From assembly GCF_900112175.1 (NCBI RefSeq), contig NZ_FOYT01000001.1, positions 682,001-746,000 on the forward strand: a stretch of DNA of 64,000 nt, read 5' to 3'. A program made the translations under genes and the position numbers. Source of the DNA: Halogeometricum rufum. GTDB taxonomy: Archaea; Halobacteriota; Halobacteria; Halobacteriales; Haloferacaceae. The notes beneath the pieces are model-generated. The model saw nothing but the letters and a program-made list of their open reading frames with translations, was not told the DNA's origin and searched no databases. Of this stretch, positions 34,392 through 43,973 are shown in pieces (position 1 is the first letter of the stretch; each line of letters opens with the position of its first letter).

Positions 34392-35600
34392 ATGACGTTC
34401 CACAACGCGTATCAGATGACGTCTCTCCGCCGATGGCTCAGCGACGGTCGATGGCTCTGGGCCCTCGGCGGCGGCTCGCTTCTCTGGCACGCCTCTCACT
34501 CCGTCGACCACGCCACGATGTACGACAGTCTCCCCACGGCCCTGTTCAGCGTCCTCGGGCCGAGTGCGGCGTCGCTGTTCGTCCTCGGTCTCGGCGTCGC
34601 CGTGGGCCGTCGTTGGGGCCCCGAATCGCTCCGCGGCGTCGGCCGGTGGGCCCTCGTCGGCGCCGCCGGCCTGACGCTGGTCGGCCTCCTGACCGTCGCG
34701 TACTTCCGCACGAACGGCGTCGCGCTTCCGGAGTGGGTCCACTTCGTGCTGAACGCGACCACCGGCGGCGCCGCGGGCGGCGCACTCGTCGGCGTCTACG
34801 ACGAACGCGCGTCGCGCATCGCCGCCACCCTGCGACGGGAGCGACAGCGCGTCGGACTGCTGAACCAGCGACTCCGCGTTCTGAACCGGGTGTTGCGGCA
34901 CGACCTCAGAAACGACATGAACGTTATCCAGGGCTACGCCTCGCTCCTCGAAGCCGACGACGACCCCGAGGTGGCCGGGCGCGCCGAGACGATTCGCCGG
35001 ACCGCCGAGGAACTCACCTCGCTGGGCGAACGCGCGCGCCACCTCGAACGCCTCCTCGACGACGAGGCGGCCGAGACGCGGACGGACCTCGCGGCCGTCG
35101 TCGAACGCCGACTCGACGCGTTCGAGCGAGAGTACCCCCACGCGCAGGTCCGGGTGGACGTCCCCGACCGGGCACCGGTCGGTCCGGTCCCCCTCGTGGG
35201 CGTCGTCGTCGACTTGCTGGTCGAGAACGCCGTCGTCCACAACGACCGGGAGGAACCGATGGTGTCGGTCGGCGTCCGGACCGCCGAGGACCACGTCGTC
35301 CTCCGCGTCGCCGACGACGGCCCCGGCATCCCCGAGTCCGAACGCGCCGTCTTCGAGTCGGGGACGGAGACGCCGCTTCGCCACTCGGAGGGCCTCGGTC
35401 TCTGGGTGGTCGAGTGGGCCGTCACCGAGGCGGGCGGGCGACTCGACCTGCGCGACCGAGCGGTCGGCACCGTCGTCTCCGTCGCCCTCCCGCGCGTGGA
35501 ACCGTCGCCGGCGGCGGCGACCGACGCGGCCCGCGACGCCGCCCCCGTCGCCGACCGCTGGGGCCCCTCACTCCAGTCGCTCCGCGGCGGCCCGGAGTAG
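34392..35600 (+). CDS. Membrane sensor histidine kinase
   Basis: A 402-residue kinase. The first 140 residues contain about four membrane segments (WLWALGGGSLLWHASHSVDH, LFSVLGPSAASLFVLGLGVA, WALVGAAGLTLVGLLTVAYF, FVLNATTGGAAGGALVGVY). A coiled linker follows, then H-box VLNRVLRHDLRNDMNVIQGY, N-box LLVENAVVHND, and G-box VADDGPGIPESE with SEGLGLWVVEW. All kinase motifs look intact. No response regulator is next to it; it probably signals to a regulator elsewhere. Its 3' end overlaps the convergent oxidoreductase gene by 33 bases. An internal ATG at 34416 is an alternative start. Confidence 0.85.
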   Translation: MTFHNAYQMTSLRRWLSDGRWLWALGGGSLLWHASHSVDHATMYDSLPTALFSVLGPSAASLFVLGLGVAVGRRWGPESLRGVGRWALVGAAGLTLVGLLTVAYFRTNGVALPEWVHFVLNATTGGAAGGALVGVYDERASRIAATLRRERQRVGLLNQRLRVLNRVLRHDLRNDMNVIQGYASLLEADDDPEVAGRAETIRRTAEELTSLGERARHLERLLDDEAAETRTDLAAVVERRLDAFEREYPHAQVRVDVPDRAPVGPVPLVGVVVDLLVENAVVHNDREEPMVSVGVRTAEDHVVLRVADDGPGIPESERAVFESGTETPLRHSEGLGLWVVEWAVTEAGGRLDLRDRAVGTVVSVALPRVEPSPAAATDAARDAAPVADRWGPSLQSLRGGPE

Positions 35601-36971
35601 TCCGTCGAGAATCTCCGGCGTGGTGGGGTGGTACGCGCGGTCCGGTATCGCTCGCACGTCCATCTCCTCCTCGACGACCACCTGCATCGTCTTGGCCATC
35701 ACGTCCGCGTGGTAGTGCAGGCCCTGGTAGCCGAGGACGGTGCCGTCCGTCGCGACGACGAGCGAGGCCCGCCCTCTGGGCGTGAGCTTCGTCTTGAACA
35801 CGCCATCGCTGGACGCCTCGCGGTGGACGACGTGGGAGTCCAGACCCGCCTCCTCGGCGGACGCCTCCGAGTGTCCGACGCGCGCGTACGGGTAGACGCT
35901 CGCCCCCGAGAAGACGACGTGGTGGTGGACGTTGTCGTACTCGCGGAGCGAATCGCCCCGCACGTCCGCGAGGACGTTCTCGGCGGCGACCGCACCCTGC
36001 TCTTTGGCGACGTGCAGGATTGGCTCTCGCCCGTTCGCGTCGCCGACGACGTACACCCGGTCGTCGTCGCGCGCCTGCATCGTGTCGCGGACCCAGCCGT
36101 CCGACTCGGGGTCGACGCCCGTCTCCGCGAGGCCGAGGCCGTCTACCGCGGGCCGCCGTCCGGTGAACAGGAACAGTCGCTCGGCGTCGATTTCGTCCGC
36201 ACCGTCCGGTCCCTCGACGTGCATCCGCACGCCGTCGTCGGTGGACTCGACCCGTCGCTCCCAAGTCTCGGTCCGTATCTCGACGCCGAACTCCTCGCGG
36301 TACAGCGACAGAATCTCCTCGCCGTACGCCGGGTCGGCTTGGTCGAGGGGACGTTCGTCGTGTTCGACGACGGTGAGGTCCACGCCCGCCTCCGCGAGGT
36401 AGGGGACGAGTTCGAGGCCGACGTAGCCGAACCCCATCACGACGCCCGAGTCCGGGAGGGCCGTCGCGTCCAACACGTCCGCGCTGGTCAGGTAGTCGAC
36501 CCCGTCGATGCCGTCCACGTCGGGCACGTTCACCGACGACCCGGTGGCGACGACGACGTAGTCGGCGTCGACCCGTTCGTCGCCGATTCGGAGCGTTCCG
36601 TCGTCGACGAACCGCGCCCGTTCGTGGCGGAACTCGACGCCTCCGCGGCCGTCCATCCGGTGGACCGCCGCGCGTCGGTGCGAGGCGAAGTTCGACGTGT
36701 GTTCGTCCTTCGTCGCCACGACGGCGTCGAGGTCCATCTCCGGCGGGTCGCCGTCGAGACGGTGGTCGTGACGGGTCTGGTACCGGTGCGCGGCGGCCGA
36801 CAGCACCTCCTTCGAGGGCATGCACCCGCGGAGGATGCAGAGGCCGCCGCCGGGCGTCCCGTCGTCGACGAGCGTGAGGCGGTCTATCTCGTCGCCGACG
36901 TGTTCGACGAGTCGTTCCGCGGCGGCGACGCCGGCGCTTCCGTAGGCGCCGACGATGACGACGTGTGTCAT
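35568..36971 (-). CDS. Pyridine nucleotide-disulfide oxidoreductase (lipoamide dehydrogenase-like)
   Basis: A 467-residue flavoprotein starting MTHVVIVGAYGSAGVAAAER. The redox-active CX4C is present in GGGLCILRGCMPSKEV. FAD- and NAD-binding glycine motifs are seen in VIVGAYGSAG and GVVMGFGYVGLELVPYL, and VYVVGDANG is the second FAD motif. The C-terminal interface carries DRAYHPTTPEIL, supplying the catalytic His-Glu pair. It belongs with dihydrolipoamide dehydrogenase and mercuric reductase relatives; the first glycine motif (GAYGSAG) departs from GxGxxG. With no dehydrogenase-complex genes beside it, the substrate is uncertain. Read in the same direction as the KDG kinase, 84 bases downstream of it. 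Confidence 0.85.
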   Translation of the reverse strand: MTHVVIVGAYGSAGVAAAERLVEHVGDEIDRLTLVDDGTPGGGLCILRGCMPSKEVLSAAAHRYQTRHDHRLDGDPPEMDLDAVVATKDEHTSNFASHRRAAVHRMDGRGGVEFRHERARFVDDGTLRIGDERVDADYVVVATGSSVNVPDVDGIDGVDYLTSADVLDATALPDSGVVMGFGYVGLELVPYLAEAGVDLTVVEHDERPLDQADPAYGEEILSLYREEFGVEIRTETWERRVESTDDGVRMHVEGPDGADEIDAERLFLFTGRRPAVDGLGLAETGVDPESDGWVRDTMQARDDDRVYVVGDANGREPILHVAKEQGAVAAENVLADVRGDSLREYDNVHHHVVFSGASVYPYARVGHSEASAEEAGLDSHVVHREASSDGVFKTKLTPRGRASLVVATDGTVLGYQGLHYHADVMAKTMQVVVEEEMDVRAIPDRAYHPTTPEILDGLLRAAAERLE

Positions 36972-37055
36972 ACTACCGTAGCGTACGGCGAGAAGAATAG
37001 GCGTTCGGGCGTCCACGTCCGACGCGGGCGTTCGAGCGACGGTCCGCGGGCGAGA

Positions 37056-38015
37056 CTACCGCGAGATGGCGTCGGCGTCCTCTTCGACGACGGCGGCGAC
37101 TTCCTCGGGCGTGACGACGGCCAGGTCGCCGTCGATGGTCCGCTTCAGCGACGCCGTCGCGGCGCCGTAGGCCAGCGACGAGGGCACGTCGCCGCCGTCG
37201 AGGCGGTTCGCGAGGAAACCGCCGACGAACGCGTCGCCCGTCCCGATGGCGTCGAACGTCTCGGCGGCGTAGACGCCCTGTTCGTACACCTCGCCGTCGT
37301 GGACCGCCACCGACCCCTCGTCGCTCAGCGTGACGATGGCCGTCTCGAAGTCGTACTCGTCGGCGAGTTCCCGCGCCACGTCCGCCGGGTCACCGCTCCG
37401 TCCGAGACAGGCCTCGATGTCGCGTTCGGCCCCGACGAGGACGTCGACGTGGGAGAACAGCGACTCGTACTTCTCGCCGGCTTCCTCGGGCGTCCACAGT
37501 TTCGACCGGTAGTTCAGGTCGAACGCGGTGGTCGTGTCGGCGTCCTGCGCCGTCTCCAGGAGCGACGCCGTCGTCTCCGCCAGCGTCGAAGAGAGCGCGG
37601 GGGTGATACCGCTGGTGTAGAACACCTCGGCGTTCCGAACCGCGCCGCGCGGCAGTTCGTCCGGTTTCGCCGTCGTGACGGCGGCGCCCGACCGGTCGTA
37701 GATGACGTTCGTTCCGCGCGGGTCGCCGCCGTGTTCGAGGTAGTACGTCCCCATCCGCGTCTCCCCGGAGTCGTCCCACGCGATGCCCGTCCGGACGCCG
37801 TGGCTCCGCAGTTCCGAGACGACGCGCCGACCGAGCGGCGAGTCCGGCAGTTTCGACAGCCAGACGGCGTCGCACCCCAGTCGCGCGGCGGCGACGGCGA
37901 CGTTGCTCTCCGCGCCGCCCGCCTGCACGTCGAGTTCGCCGGTGCGTTCCAGTCGGTCGCCGCGCGGCGGCGAGAGGCGCAGCATCGTCTCCCCGAAGGT
38001 CACGATGTCGGTCAT
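37056..38015 (-). CDS. kdgK: PfkB-family sugar kinase, probably 2-keto-3-deoxygluconate kinase
   Basis: A 319-residue kinase starting [20 protein letters not shown]. It has the PfkB signature [20 protein letters not shown] and the catalytic region [19 protein letters not shown], where the Asp of GTGDAF is the base. The block [15 protein letters not shown] is typical of KDG kinases. In haloarchaea this enzyme phosphorylates 2-keto-3-deoxygluconate in the semi-phosphorylated Entner-Doudoroff pathway. Other PfkB substrates are possible. It sits between mutL (87 bases upstream) and the disulfide oxidoreductase on the same strand. Confidence 0.8.
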   Translation of the reverse strand: MTDIVTFGETMLRLSPPRGDRLERTGELDVQAGGAESNVAVAAARLGCDAVWLSKLPDSPLGRRVVSELRSHGVRTGIAWDDSGETRMGTYYLEHGGDPRGTNVIYDRSGAAVTTAKPDELPRGAVRNAEVFYTSGITPALSSTLAETTASLLETAQDADTTTAFDLNYRSKLWTPEEAGEKYESLFSHVDVLVGAERDIEACLGRSGDPADVARELADEYDFETAIVTLSDEGSVAVHDGEVYEQGVYAAETFDAIGTGDAFVGGFLANRLDGGDVPSSLAYGAATASLKRTIDGDLAVVTPEEVAAVVEEDADAISR

Positions 38016-38102
38016 GGCTGCCCGTTCTTCGAGGCGGCATATAAGTCCGGCCGGTCCGCCATCGCCGCCGCTCACACCGGCGGCGGGCCGTCGTCACCCC
38101 GA

Positions 38103-40439
38103 CTACTCCGACCGCCGGCCGCCGTGGCCGGGGTAGTCCCGTTCGAACCGGTCCGCTATCTCGTCGCGGTCGAACTCGACGACGACCGGTCGGCCGTGCG
38201 GGCAGGCGTACGGGTTCTCGCAGTCGTCGAGCGCCGACAGGAGGTCCACGACCGACCCCTCGGTCAGCGAGGTGTTGCCCGTCACCGACGGGTAACACGC
38301 GAGGTCCGCGAGGAGTTCGTCGGCGACGGCGTCCACCGTCTCGTGGCCGCCGTCCTCGCCCTCGGAGACGAACGCGGCGAGTACGTCCCGCAGGAGTTCG
38401 GGTCGGAGCGCTTCGGCGAACACGGCCGGGACGCTCCGCACCTCGACGGTCCGTTCGTCGGTCCGTCCCGCGTGAAAGCCCGTCTGCGCGAGAGCGTCGC
38501 GGTACTCCTCGAACAGGGCCGCCTCGCGCGCGGTGAGTTCCACCTCGACGGGGTCGGCCAGCGCCTGCGTCGTCACGTCGCCGGCTAACTCCGCCTGCAG
38601 ACGCTCGTAGTTCACCCGTTCGTCGGCCGCGTGCTGGTCGACCAGCACCATCCCCTCGGCCGTCTCCGCGACGATGTACGTGTCCTGCAGTTGCCCGAGG
38701 ACGCGCATCGACGGCAGCGTGTCGAACGCCGGCGAGAGCGTCGCCTCGTCGCCGCCGAGGTCGCGCTGAACCGTCGGCGCGCCGAGGCGTCGAGTCCCCT
38801 CGACCCGCGGCGCTCCGTCCGACGCCGACTCCGCCGACCCGTCGGTCACGTCGCCCAGCGACGACTGGGTTCGGTCGGCCGCCGCCGTCCCCGCGTCCCG
38901 CGCCGGTTCCGCACCCCGCGCGGTTCCCGCGTCCCCGGCCGTCCCCGAGTCACGGGTCGCGGACGGCCCCGGCGCGTCCGTCGTCGCTCGGTCCGCGTCG
39001 CCGTCGGCGGGGCCGCCGTCGTCGGCCGACTCCGCCTTCCCGCTCGGCGTCTCCGGTGCGCGCGAGGGGCGCGAACGCGTCCGGCCCGCCGAGACGGACC
39101 ACGCCTCGTCGCTGGTCACGTCGCCCGAGGCGTCGTCCGCCGGACGGTCCGCCGCCGCGTCGTCGCCGTCTCCGGTCGTCTCCGTCGCCTCTCTCCTCTC
39201 TGCCGGCGACGCCCCCGTTCCTTCCGTCGCCTCCGTCGGCGACGACGACTCGGACGACGTTCGGCCCGTGGTCTCCGGTCCGCCGTCGTCTCCGCCGGCC
39301 GACCGGGACGGTTGCGGGCTGTGTCCCTTCCCGCCGCGGGCCTCCGTCGTCGGCGACTCGGGCGCGGGGTCCACCTCGTCGGGCGCGGAGCGACCGCGCG
39401 GGGCCGACGAGCGAATCAGCCCCTCGTCGAGGAGGGCCGACTCGACGGCGGACTCGACGGCGCGTTTCACGCCGCTCTCGTCGTCGAAGCGGACCTCCAT
39501 CTTTCTGGGGTGGACGTTCACGTCGACGGCGTCCGGCGGCACCGCCACGAACAGGACGGCGAACGGGTAGCGGTCCGCGGCGAGTTGGCCGCCGTAGGCG
39601 TCGAGGACCGCCTCGCGGAGGACGCGCGCGGTCACGTAGCGGTCGTTGACGAACGTCGAGAGGTAGTCCCGCGCGCTCCGGGTCGTCTCGGGGTGGCTGA
39701 CGAGGCCGGTGACCGACGCGACGGCCCCGGCGTCGGGTTCGTGGTCGACGCGGGTCATCGACTCCGCGACTTCCCGGCCGTACACCGAGAGCACCGTCGC
39801 TTCGAGACTGCCGCGGCCCTCGGTGGCGAACACCTCCCGGTCGTCGTGTTCTAAGGAGATTGCCACGTCGGGGTTGGCGAGGGCGTACTGCGTGACGACG
39901 GTGTTCACGTGGTCGAACTCCGTCGCCGTCGTCTTCAGGAACTTCCGGCGCGCCGGCGTGTTGAAGAACAGGTCGTCGACTTCGACGACGGTGCCCTCGG
40001 GACACCCCGCGGGGCGCACGTCGGTCACCTCGCCGCCCTCGACGCGGAGTTCCGTCCCCGCCTCGTCGCCGCCCCGCGGTTTCGACCGGACGGTGAGGCG
40101 CGAGACGGCCCCGATGGTGTGGAGCGCTTCGCCCCTGAACCCGAGGGTGCCGACGCCGGCCTCTAAGTCCTCGATGTCGGAAATCTTGCTCGTCGTGTGC
40201 TCGTCGACGGCCATCCGGACGGCGTCGCGGTCCATGCCGACGCCGTCGTCGCGGACGCGGACGCCCTCCGTGCCGCCGGCGTCGACGGCGACGGAGACGC
40301 GGTTCGCGTCGGCGTCGAGGCTGTTCTCCACGAGTTCCTTGACGACGGAGGCGGGTCGTTCGACCACCTCGCCCGCGGCTATCTGGCGTATCGTCCGGTC
40401 GTCGAGGGCGCGGATCGTCGGCCGGTCGCCGCCGCTCAC
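38103..40439 (-). CDS. mutL: DNA mismatch repair protein MutL
   Basis: A 778-residue MutL. The start is a GTG at 40439 (reading SGGDRPTIRALDDRTIRQIA), which overlaps the stop of the NUDIX gene as GTGA; longer frames extend through the NUDIX gene and are rejected. N-terminal GHKL ATPase motifs are AAGEVVERPASVVKELVENS, DDGVGMDRDAV and TLGFRGEALHTIG. A long Ser/Thr/Pro/acidic linker (about 330-560) follows. The C-terminal domain has DQHAADERVNYE near 600, the DQHA(X)2E(X)4E metal-binding motif of endonuclease-type MutL, and CPHGRPVVVEF near 745. It should therefore nick DNA during mismatch repair. MutS is encoded about 3.5 kb away. Confidence 0.93.
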   Translation of the reverse strand: MSGGDRPTIRALDDRTIRQIAAGEVVERPASVVKELVENSLDADANRVSVAVDAGGTEGVRVRDDGVGMDRDAVRMAVDEHTTSKISDIEDLEAGVGTLGFRGEALHTIGAVSRLTVRSKPRGGDEAGTELRVEGGEVTDVRPAGCPEGTVVEVDDLFFNTPARRKFLKTTATEFDHVNTVVTQYALANPDVAISLEHDDREVFATEGRGSLEATVLSVYGREVAESMTRVDHEPDAGAVASVTGLVSHPETTRSARDYLSTFVNDRYVTARVLREAVLDAYGGQLAADRYPFAVLFVAVPPDAVDVNVHPRKMEVRFDDESGVKRAVESAVESALLDEGLIRSSAPRGRSAPDEVDPAPESPTTEARGGKGHSPQPSRSAGGDDGGPETTGRTSSESSSPTEATEGTGASPAERREATETTGDGDDAAADRPADDASGDVTSDEAWSVSAGRTRSRPSRAPETPSGKAESADDGGPADGDADRATTDAPGPSATRDSGTAGDAGTARGAEPARDAGTAAADRTQSSLGDVTDGSAESASDGAPRVEGTRRLGAPTVQRDLGGDEATLSPAFDTLPSMRVLGQLQDTYIVAETAEGMVLVDQHAADERVNYERLQAELAGDVTTQALADPVEVELTAREAALFEEYRDALAQTGFHAGRTDERTVEVRSVPAVFAEALRPELLRDVLAAFVSEGEDGGHETVDAVADELLADLACYPSVTGNTSLTEGSVVDLLSALDDCENPYACPHGRPVVVEFDRDEIADRFERDYPGHGGRRSE

Positions 40440-40840
40440 TCCTCGTGCACCTCCCGCGCGTTGTTCACCGCCCTCCCCTGCGGGCCGCTCAGCCGTTGCT
40501 CGGCCCGCCCCGGCGGGAGCCACTCGTACTCGACGTGTTCGTGGCTCAGCGACACCGCCCGCTCGGTCACCCGCCCGTAGTAGTAGACGCCGAACCGCCC
40601 GTTGTCGTCGTCGTTCCGCCACGCGGTGGCGTGGATCGGGTGGCCGAGGTCGACCGCCAGTCCCGTCTCCTCGACTATCTCGCGCTGGACGCCCTCGGTG
40701 GCGTCCTCTTCGGCCCCGAGTCGGCCGCCGGGGAGTTCCCACCCTTCGTCCGTCGTCCGCTGTACGACGAGTACGTCACCGCTCGGCGCGAACAGCACGC
40801 CGCGGAGACTCACCGTCGCCCGGAGTGGTTTCTCAGTCAT
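40436..40840 (-). CDS. NUDIX hydrolase
   Basis: A 134-residue NUDIX protein starting MTEKPLRATVSLRGVLFAPS. The NUDIX box is intact: GGRLGAEEDATEGVQREIVE then ETGLAV, giving the GX5EX7REUXEEXGU pattern. It hydrolyses a nucleoside diphosphate linked to some other group. The stop overlaps the GTG start of mutL (GTGA), so the two are translated together; this hints at a role in cleaning the nucleotide pool, but the substrate cannot be told from sequence. Confidence 0.87.
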   Translation of the reverse strand: MTEKPLRATVSLRGVLFAPSGDVLVVQRTTDEGWELPGGRLGAEEDATEGVQREIVEETGLAVDLGHPIHATAWRNDDDNGRFGVYYYGRVTERAVSLSHEHVEYEWLPPGRAEQRLSGPQGRAVNNAREVHEE

Positions 40841-41007
40841 TGTCCAACAGTTGGCGTTGCGGCTCTTGTACCTTCGCCATGTTCCCGGCCCGACGCAGCC
40901 ACGACGCGCGAACTGCGACCCCTCACTCCGAGACGCCACCGGAGCGTTTCACCCCGATATCGCCCGCAGTCATCGGATACTTGAACGCGTGTCCGATAGG
41001 GTGTGTA

Positions 41008-42966
41008 ATGGCAGACGACCACGGTGGCCTCGAACACGTCCGCGACAACGTCGACGGCCATCCGATGGTGAGCCTCCTCTCGTACGCCCGAACGTACTGG
41101 GTCCGGCTGACGCTCGGCGTGGCCGCCGCCTTCCTCACCCGATTCGCCCGGCTCGTCCCGCCGGTCGTCGTCGCCGCCGCCATCGACCGGGCCATCCGGC
41201 AGTCGGGAGAGACGGGTCTGTTGACGGACGTGGGACTGCTCCCGGCCGAACGGGTGGCGGGACAGGCGGCGCGGCTCGCGCTCCTCGAACAACTCGTCCT
41301 CATCGCCGTCCTCGCGTACCTCCTCCGGTCGGCCGCCCGCTTCGTCTCGCGCTACCTCCTACAGGCGACCGCACAGAAGGTTCAGCGCGACCTCAGGGAC
41401 GACACGTACGACCACCTGCAACGCCTCTCGATGTCCTTCTTCGCCGACCACCAGACGGGCGGGCTGATGTCCATCCTCAACAGCGACATCAACCGGCTGG
41501 AGCAGTTCCTCAACACCGAGTTCCGCCAGTTCATCCGCGTCGTCGCCACCGTCGGCGGCATCGGCGTCATCCTGTGGACGTACTCGCCGAAACTCGCCCT
41601 CGTCGCGCTGGCTCCGGTGCCGATAATCGGGCTGGCCAGCGGGCAGTTCCTCACGTGGATCGAACCGCGGTACAAGTCCATCCGCGAGACGGTCGCACGA
41701 CTGAACACCCGACTCGAGAACAACCTCGGGGGCGCGGCCGTCATCAAGTCGTTCGACCGCTACGGCTTTGAGCGCGACCGGGTCGCCGAACAGAGCGAGG
41801 CGTACCACGACGAGAAAGTGGCCGCGCTCCGCATCCGCCGGGGGTTCTTCGCGGCGCTCAGGATGCTCACCGGCGTCGTCTTCGTCGCCGTGCTGTACGT
41901 CGGCGGCACCGACATCATCGCCGGCACCCCCGGCGAGAACGGCGCGCTGACGCTGGGCGGGTTCACACTCTTCTTCCTCCTGCTCCGCCGGCTCTACTCG
42001 CCGATGCGCCGCGTCGGCAAGTCCGCGAACAAGTACCAGCTTGCGATGTCCAGCGCCGAACGCGTGTTCGGGCTCCTCGGCCGCGACCCGGAGATAACCA
42101 GCCCGACGCCGGCACACCGGCCCGAGACGGTCGACGGCGACGTGTGCTTCGACGACGTGACGTTCTCCTACGGCGACCGCGAACCGGTCGTCCGGAACGT
42201 CTCGCTGGACGTGCCCGCGGGGTCGACCGTCGGACTCGCCGGGGCGACCGGCGCGGGGAAGTCGACGCTTCTGAAACTGGTCGCCCGGTTCCACGACGTA
42301 GACGACGGAGCCGTCCGCGTCGACGGCGTCGACGTGCGCGACTACGACCTACAGGCGCTTCGCGACGAGGTTGCCATCGTCGAGCAGAGCCCGTACCTGT
42401 TCTCGGGGACGGTCGCCGAGAACATCGCCTACGGCGACCGCGAGGCGCTCGAAGCCGAGTGGTACGACGACGAGGGCACCGGCGACGGGCGCGCCGACGA
42501 CGCGAGCGGTGACGGGCACGACGGTCGGACCGCCCGCGAGCGCGTGGTCGAAGTCGCGAAAGCCGCCGAGGCCGACGAGTTCGTCCGCGAACTCCCCGAC
42601 GGCTACGACACCCGGGTCGGCGAGCGGGGCGTGAAGCTCTCGGGCGGTCAGCGCCAGCGCATCGCCATCGCCCGCGCCCTGCTGAACGACCCCGCGGTCA
42701 TCATCTTCGACGAGGCAACCTCCGACGTGGACACGGAGACGGAGGAACTCATCCAGCAGAGCCTCGACAGGCTGGTCGAGGAGCGCACCGCGTTCGTCAT
42801 CGCGCACCGCCTGTCGACCATCCGCGACGCCGACGAAGTGGTCGTCATGGACGAGGGCCGCATCGCGGAGCGCGGTTCGCACGACGAACTCGTCGCCGCC
42901 GGCGGGTCGTACGCCGACCTCTGGCACGGACAGGCCGACGAAGAGGCCCCGCCAGCCGACGACTGA
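41008..42966 (+). CDS. ABC exporter, fused membrane and ATPase domains
   Basis: A 652-residue half-transporter starting MADDHGGLEHVRDNVDGHPM. Residues 30-350 hold the six-helix exporter domain (type I fold; FSRYL-like coupling region FADHQTGGLMSILNSDINRL). The ATPase has Walker A GATGAGKSTLLKL, Q-loop VEQSPYLFSGTVAENIAYGD, signature LSGGQRQRIAIARALL, Walker B VIIFDEATSDVDTETE and H-loop IAHRLSTIRD. An acidic, Gly-rich insert of about 30 residues sits between the Q-loop and the signature (YDDEGTGDGRADDASGDGHD). It works as a dimer exporting lipids, drugs or peptides; the cargo is unknown. Confidence 0.92.
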   Translation: MADDHGGLEHVRDNVDGHPMVSLLSYARTYWVRLTLGVAAAFLTRFARLVPPVVVAAAIDRAIRQSGETGLLTDVGLLPAERVAGQAARLALLEQLVLIAVLAYLLRSAARFVSRYLLQATAQKVQRDLRDDTYDHLQRLSMSFFADHQTGGLMSILNSDINRLEQFLNTEFRQFIRVVATVGGIGVILWTYSPKLALVALAPVPIIGLASGQFLTWIEPRYKSIRETVARLNTRLENNLGGAAVIKSFDRYGFERDRVAEQSEAYHDEKVAALRIRRGFFAALRMLTGVVFVAVLYVGGTDIIAGTPGENGALTLGGFTLFFLLLRRLYSPMRRVGKSANKYQLAMSSAERVFGLLGRDPEITSPTPAHRPETVDGDVCFDDVTFSYGDREPVVRNVSLDVPAGSTVGLAGATGAGKSTLLKLVARFHDVDDGAVRVDGVDVRDYDLQALRDEVAIVEQSPYLFSGTVAENIAYGDREALEAEWYDDEGTGDGRADDASGDGHDGRTARERVVEVAKAAEADEFVRELPDGYDTRVGERGVKLSGGQRQRIAIARALLNDPAVIIFDEATSDVDTETEELIQQSLDRLVEERTAFVIAHRLSTIRDADEVVVMDEGRIAERGSHDELVAAGGSYADLWHGQADEEAPPADD

Positions 42967-43028
42967 CGCGCCGCCGGTCACTCGCCGCCGGGCATCGCTT
43001 TGATTGCCGTCACTCCGCAACGACGAGT

Positions 43029-43967
43029 ATGACCGTCGACATCGGCGTCATCGGCGCGGGCGGGATGGCGGAGCGACACACGGACAACTTCGACGCGGTC
43101 GGCGCCCGACTCGCGGGCGTCTGCTCGCGGTCCGAGGAGAGTGCCCGGGAACTGGCCGAGGCGCACGGCGCGACGGCGTACCCCGACGCGGAGACGCTGT
43201 TCGACGCGGCGGACCTCGACGCCGTCCTCGTCACGGTCCCGCCGTTCGCGCACGACGACTACGAACTGCGGGCCGCCGAACGCGGCGTCGACTTCTTCGT
43301 CGAGAAACCGCTCGGTCTCTCCCGCGAGGCCGCCCGAGAGCGACGCGACGCCGTCGCGGCGAACGACCTCGTCACGCAGGTCGGCCACCAGTTCCGGTAC
43401 GCCGACGTCGTCGAACGGGCGCACGAACTGCTCGCCGACCGCACCCTCGCGCAGGTCGAAGGGCGGTGGGTCGACGCCGTCTCGCCGCTCCCGTGGTGGA
43501 GCCGGGAGGCCGAGTCCGGCGGCCAACTGGTCGAACAGTCGGCGCACGTGTTCGACCTCGTGCGCGACTTCGCGGGGGAAGCGGCCGACGTCGCCGCCGT
43601 CGGCGGGCATCGCGTCGTCGACGACGTGGACTTCGCCGACTCCTCGGTGGTGGCGATGCGGCACGACTCCGGCGTCGTCAGCCACGTCACGTCGACGTCC
43701 GCCTCGCCCGAGAAGGACGTGAGCCTCGAACTCGTCGCCGAGGACTGTCGGCTCGAACTCGACCTCGTCTCGCACACGCTCGACGGAACGGTCGACGGCG
43801 AGTCGGTCCACGTCGAGGGCGACGACCGCCCCTACGAGAAGGAACTGGACGCGTTCGTGACGGCCGTCGAGACGGACGACCCCTCCCTCCCCCGGTCGCC
43901 GTACGCAGACGCGCTCCGAACGTTCGAACTCACGCTGGACGCCACCGACGGCCTCGCCGTCGCCTGA
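43029..43967 (+). CDS. Gfo/Idh/MocA-family NAD(P)-dependent oxidoreductase
   Basis: A 312-residue dehydrogenase. The N-terminal Rossmann fold has VDIGVIGAGGMAERHTDNF, and the family signature is in VDFFVEKPLGLSREAA (Glu-Lys-Pro). The second half includes PLPWWSREAESGGQLVEQSA followed by HVFDLVRDFAG, where the Gly-Gly and His-Asp positions of the family's active site are visible. Such enzymes act on sugars or cyclitols. It begins 62 bases after the ABC exporter on the same strand and is convergent with mutS, with only six bases between stops. Confidence 0.9.
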   Translation: MTVDIGVIGAGGMAERHTDNFDAVGARLAGVCSRSEESARELAEAHGATAYPDAETLFDAADLDAVLVTVPPFAHDDYELRAAERGVDFFVEKPLGLSREAARERRDAVAANDLVTQVGHQFRYADVVERAHELLADRTLAQVEGRWVDAVSPLPWWSREAESGGQLVEQSAHVFDLVRDFAGEAADVAAVGGHRVVDDVDFADSSVVAMRHDSGVVSHVTSTSASPEKDVSLELVAEDCRLELDLVSHTLDGTVDGESVHVEGDDRPYEKELDAFVTAVETDDPSLPRSPYADALRTFELTLDATDGLAVA

Positions 43968-43973
43968 GGCGCG

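Noticed and set aside
35628-38588. A 986-codon plus-strand open frame
   Set aside because: It runs antisense through the disulfide oxidoreductase, KDG kinase and mutL genes, which have clear catalytic motifs. High-GC codon use leaves the opposite frame open by chance.
40440-40742. MutL beginning about 100 codons upstream, inside the NUDIX gene
   Set aside because: That part is Arg-rich frame shadow of the NUDIX gene. The GTG at 40439 gives a normal MutL N terminus and a GTGA overlap.
39709-41007. N-terminal extension of the ABC exporter frame
   Set aside because: The open frame upstream of 41008 lies antisense to mutL and the NUDIX gene and has no exporter similarity. The exporter begins at MADDHGGLEHV.
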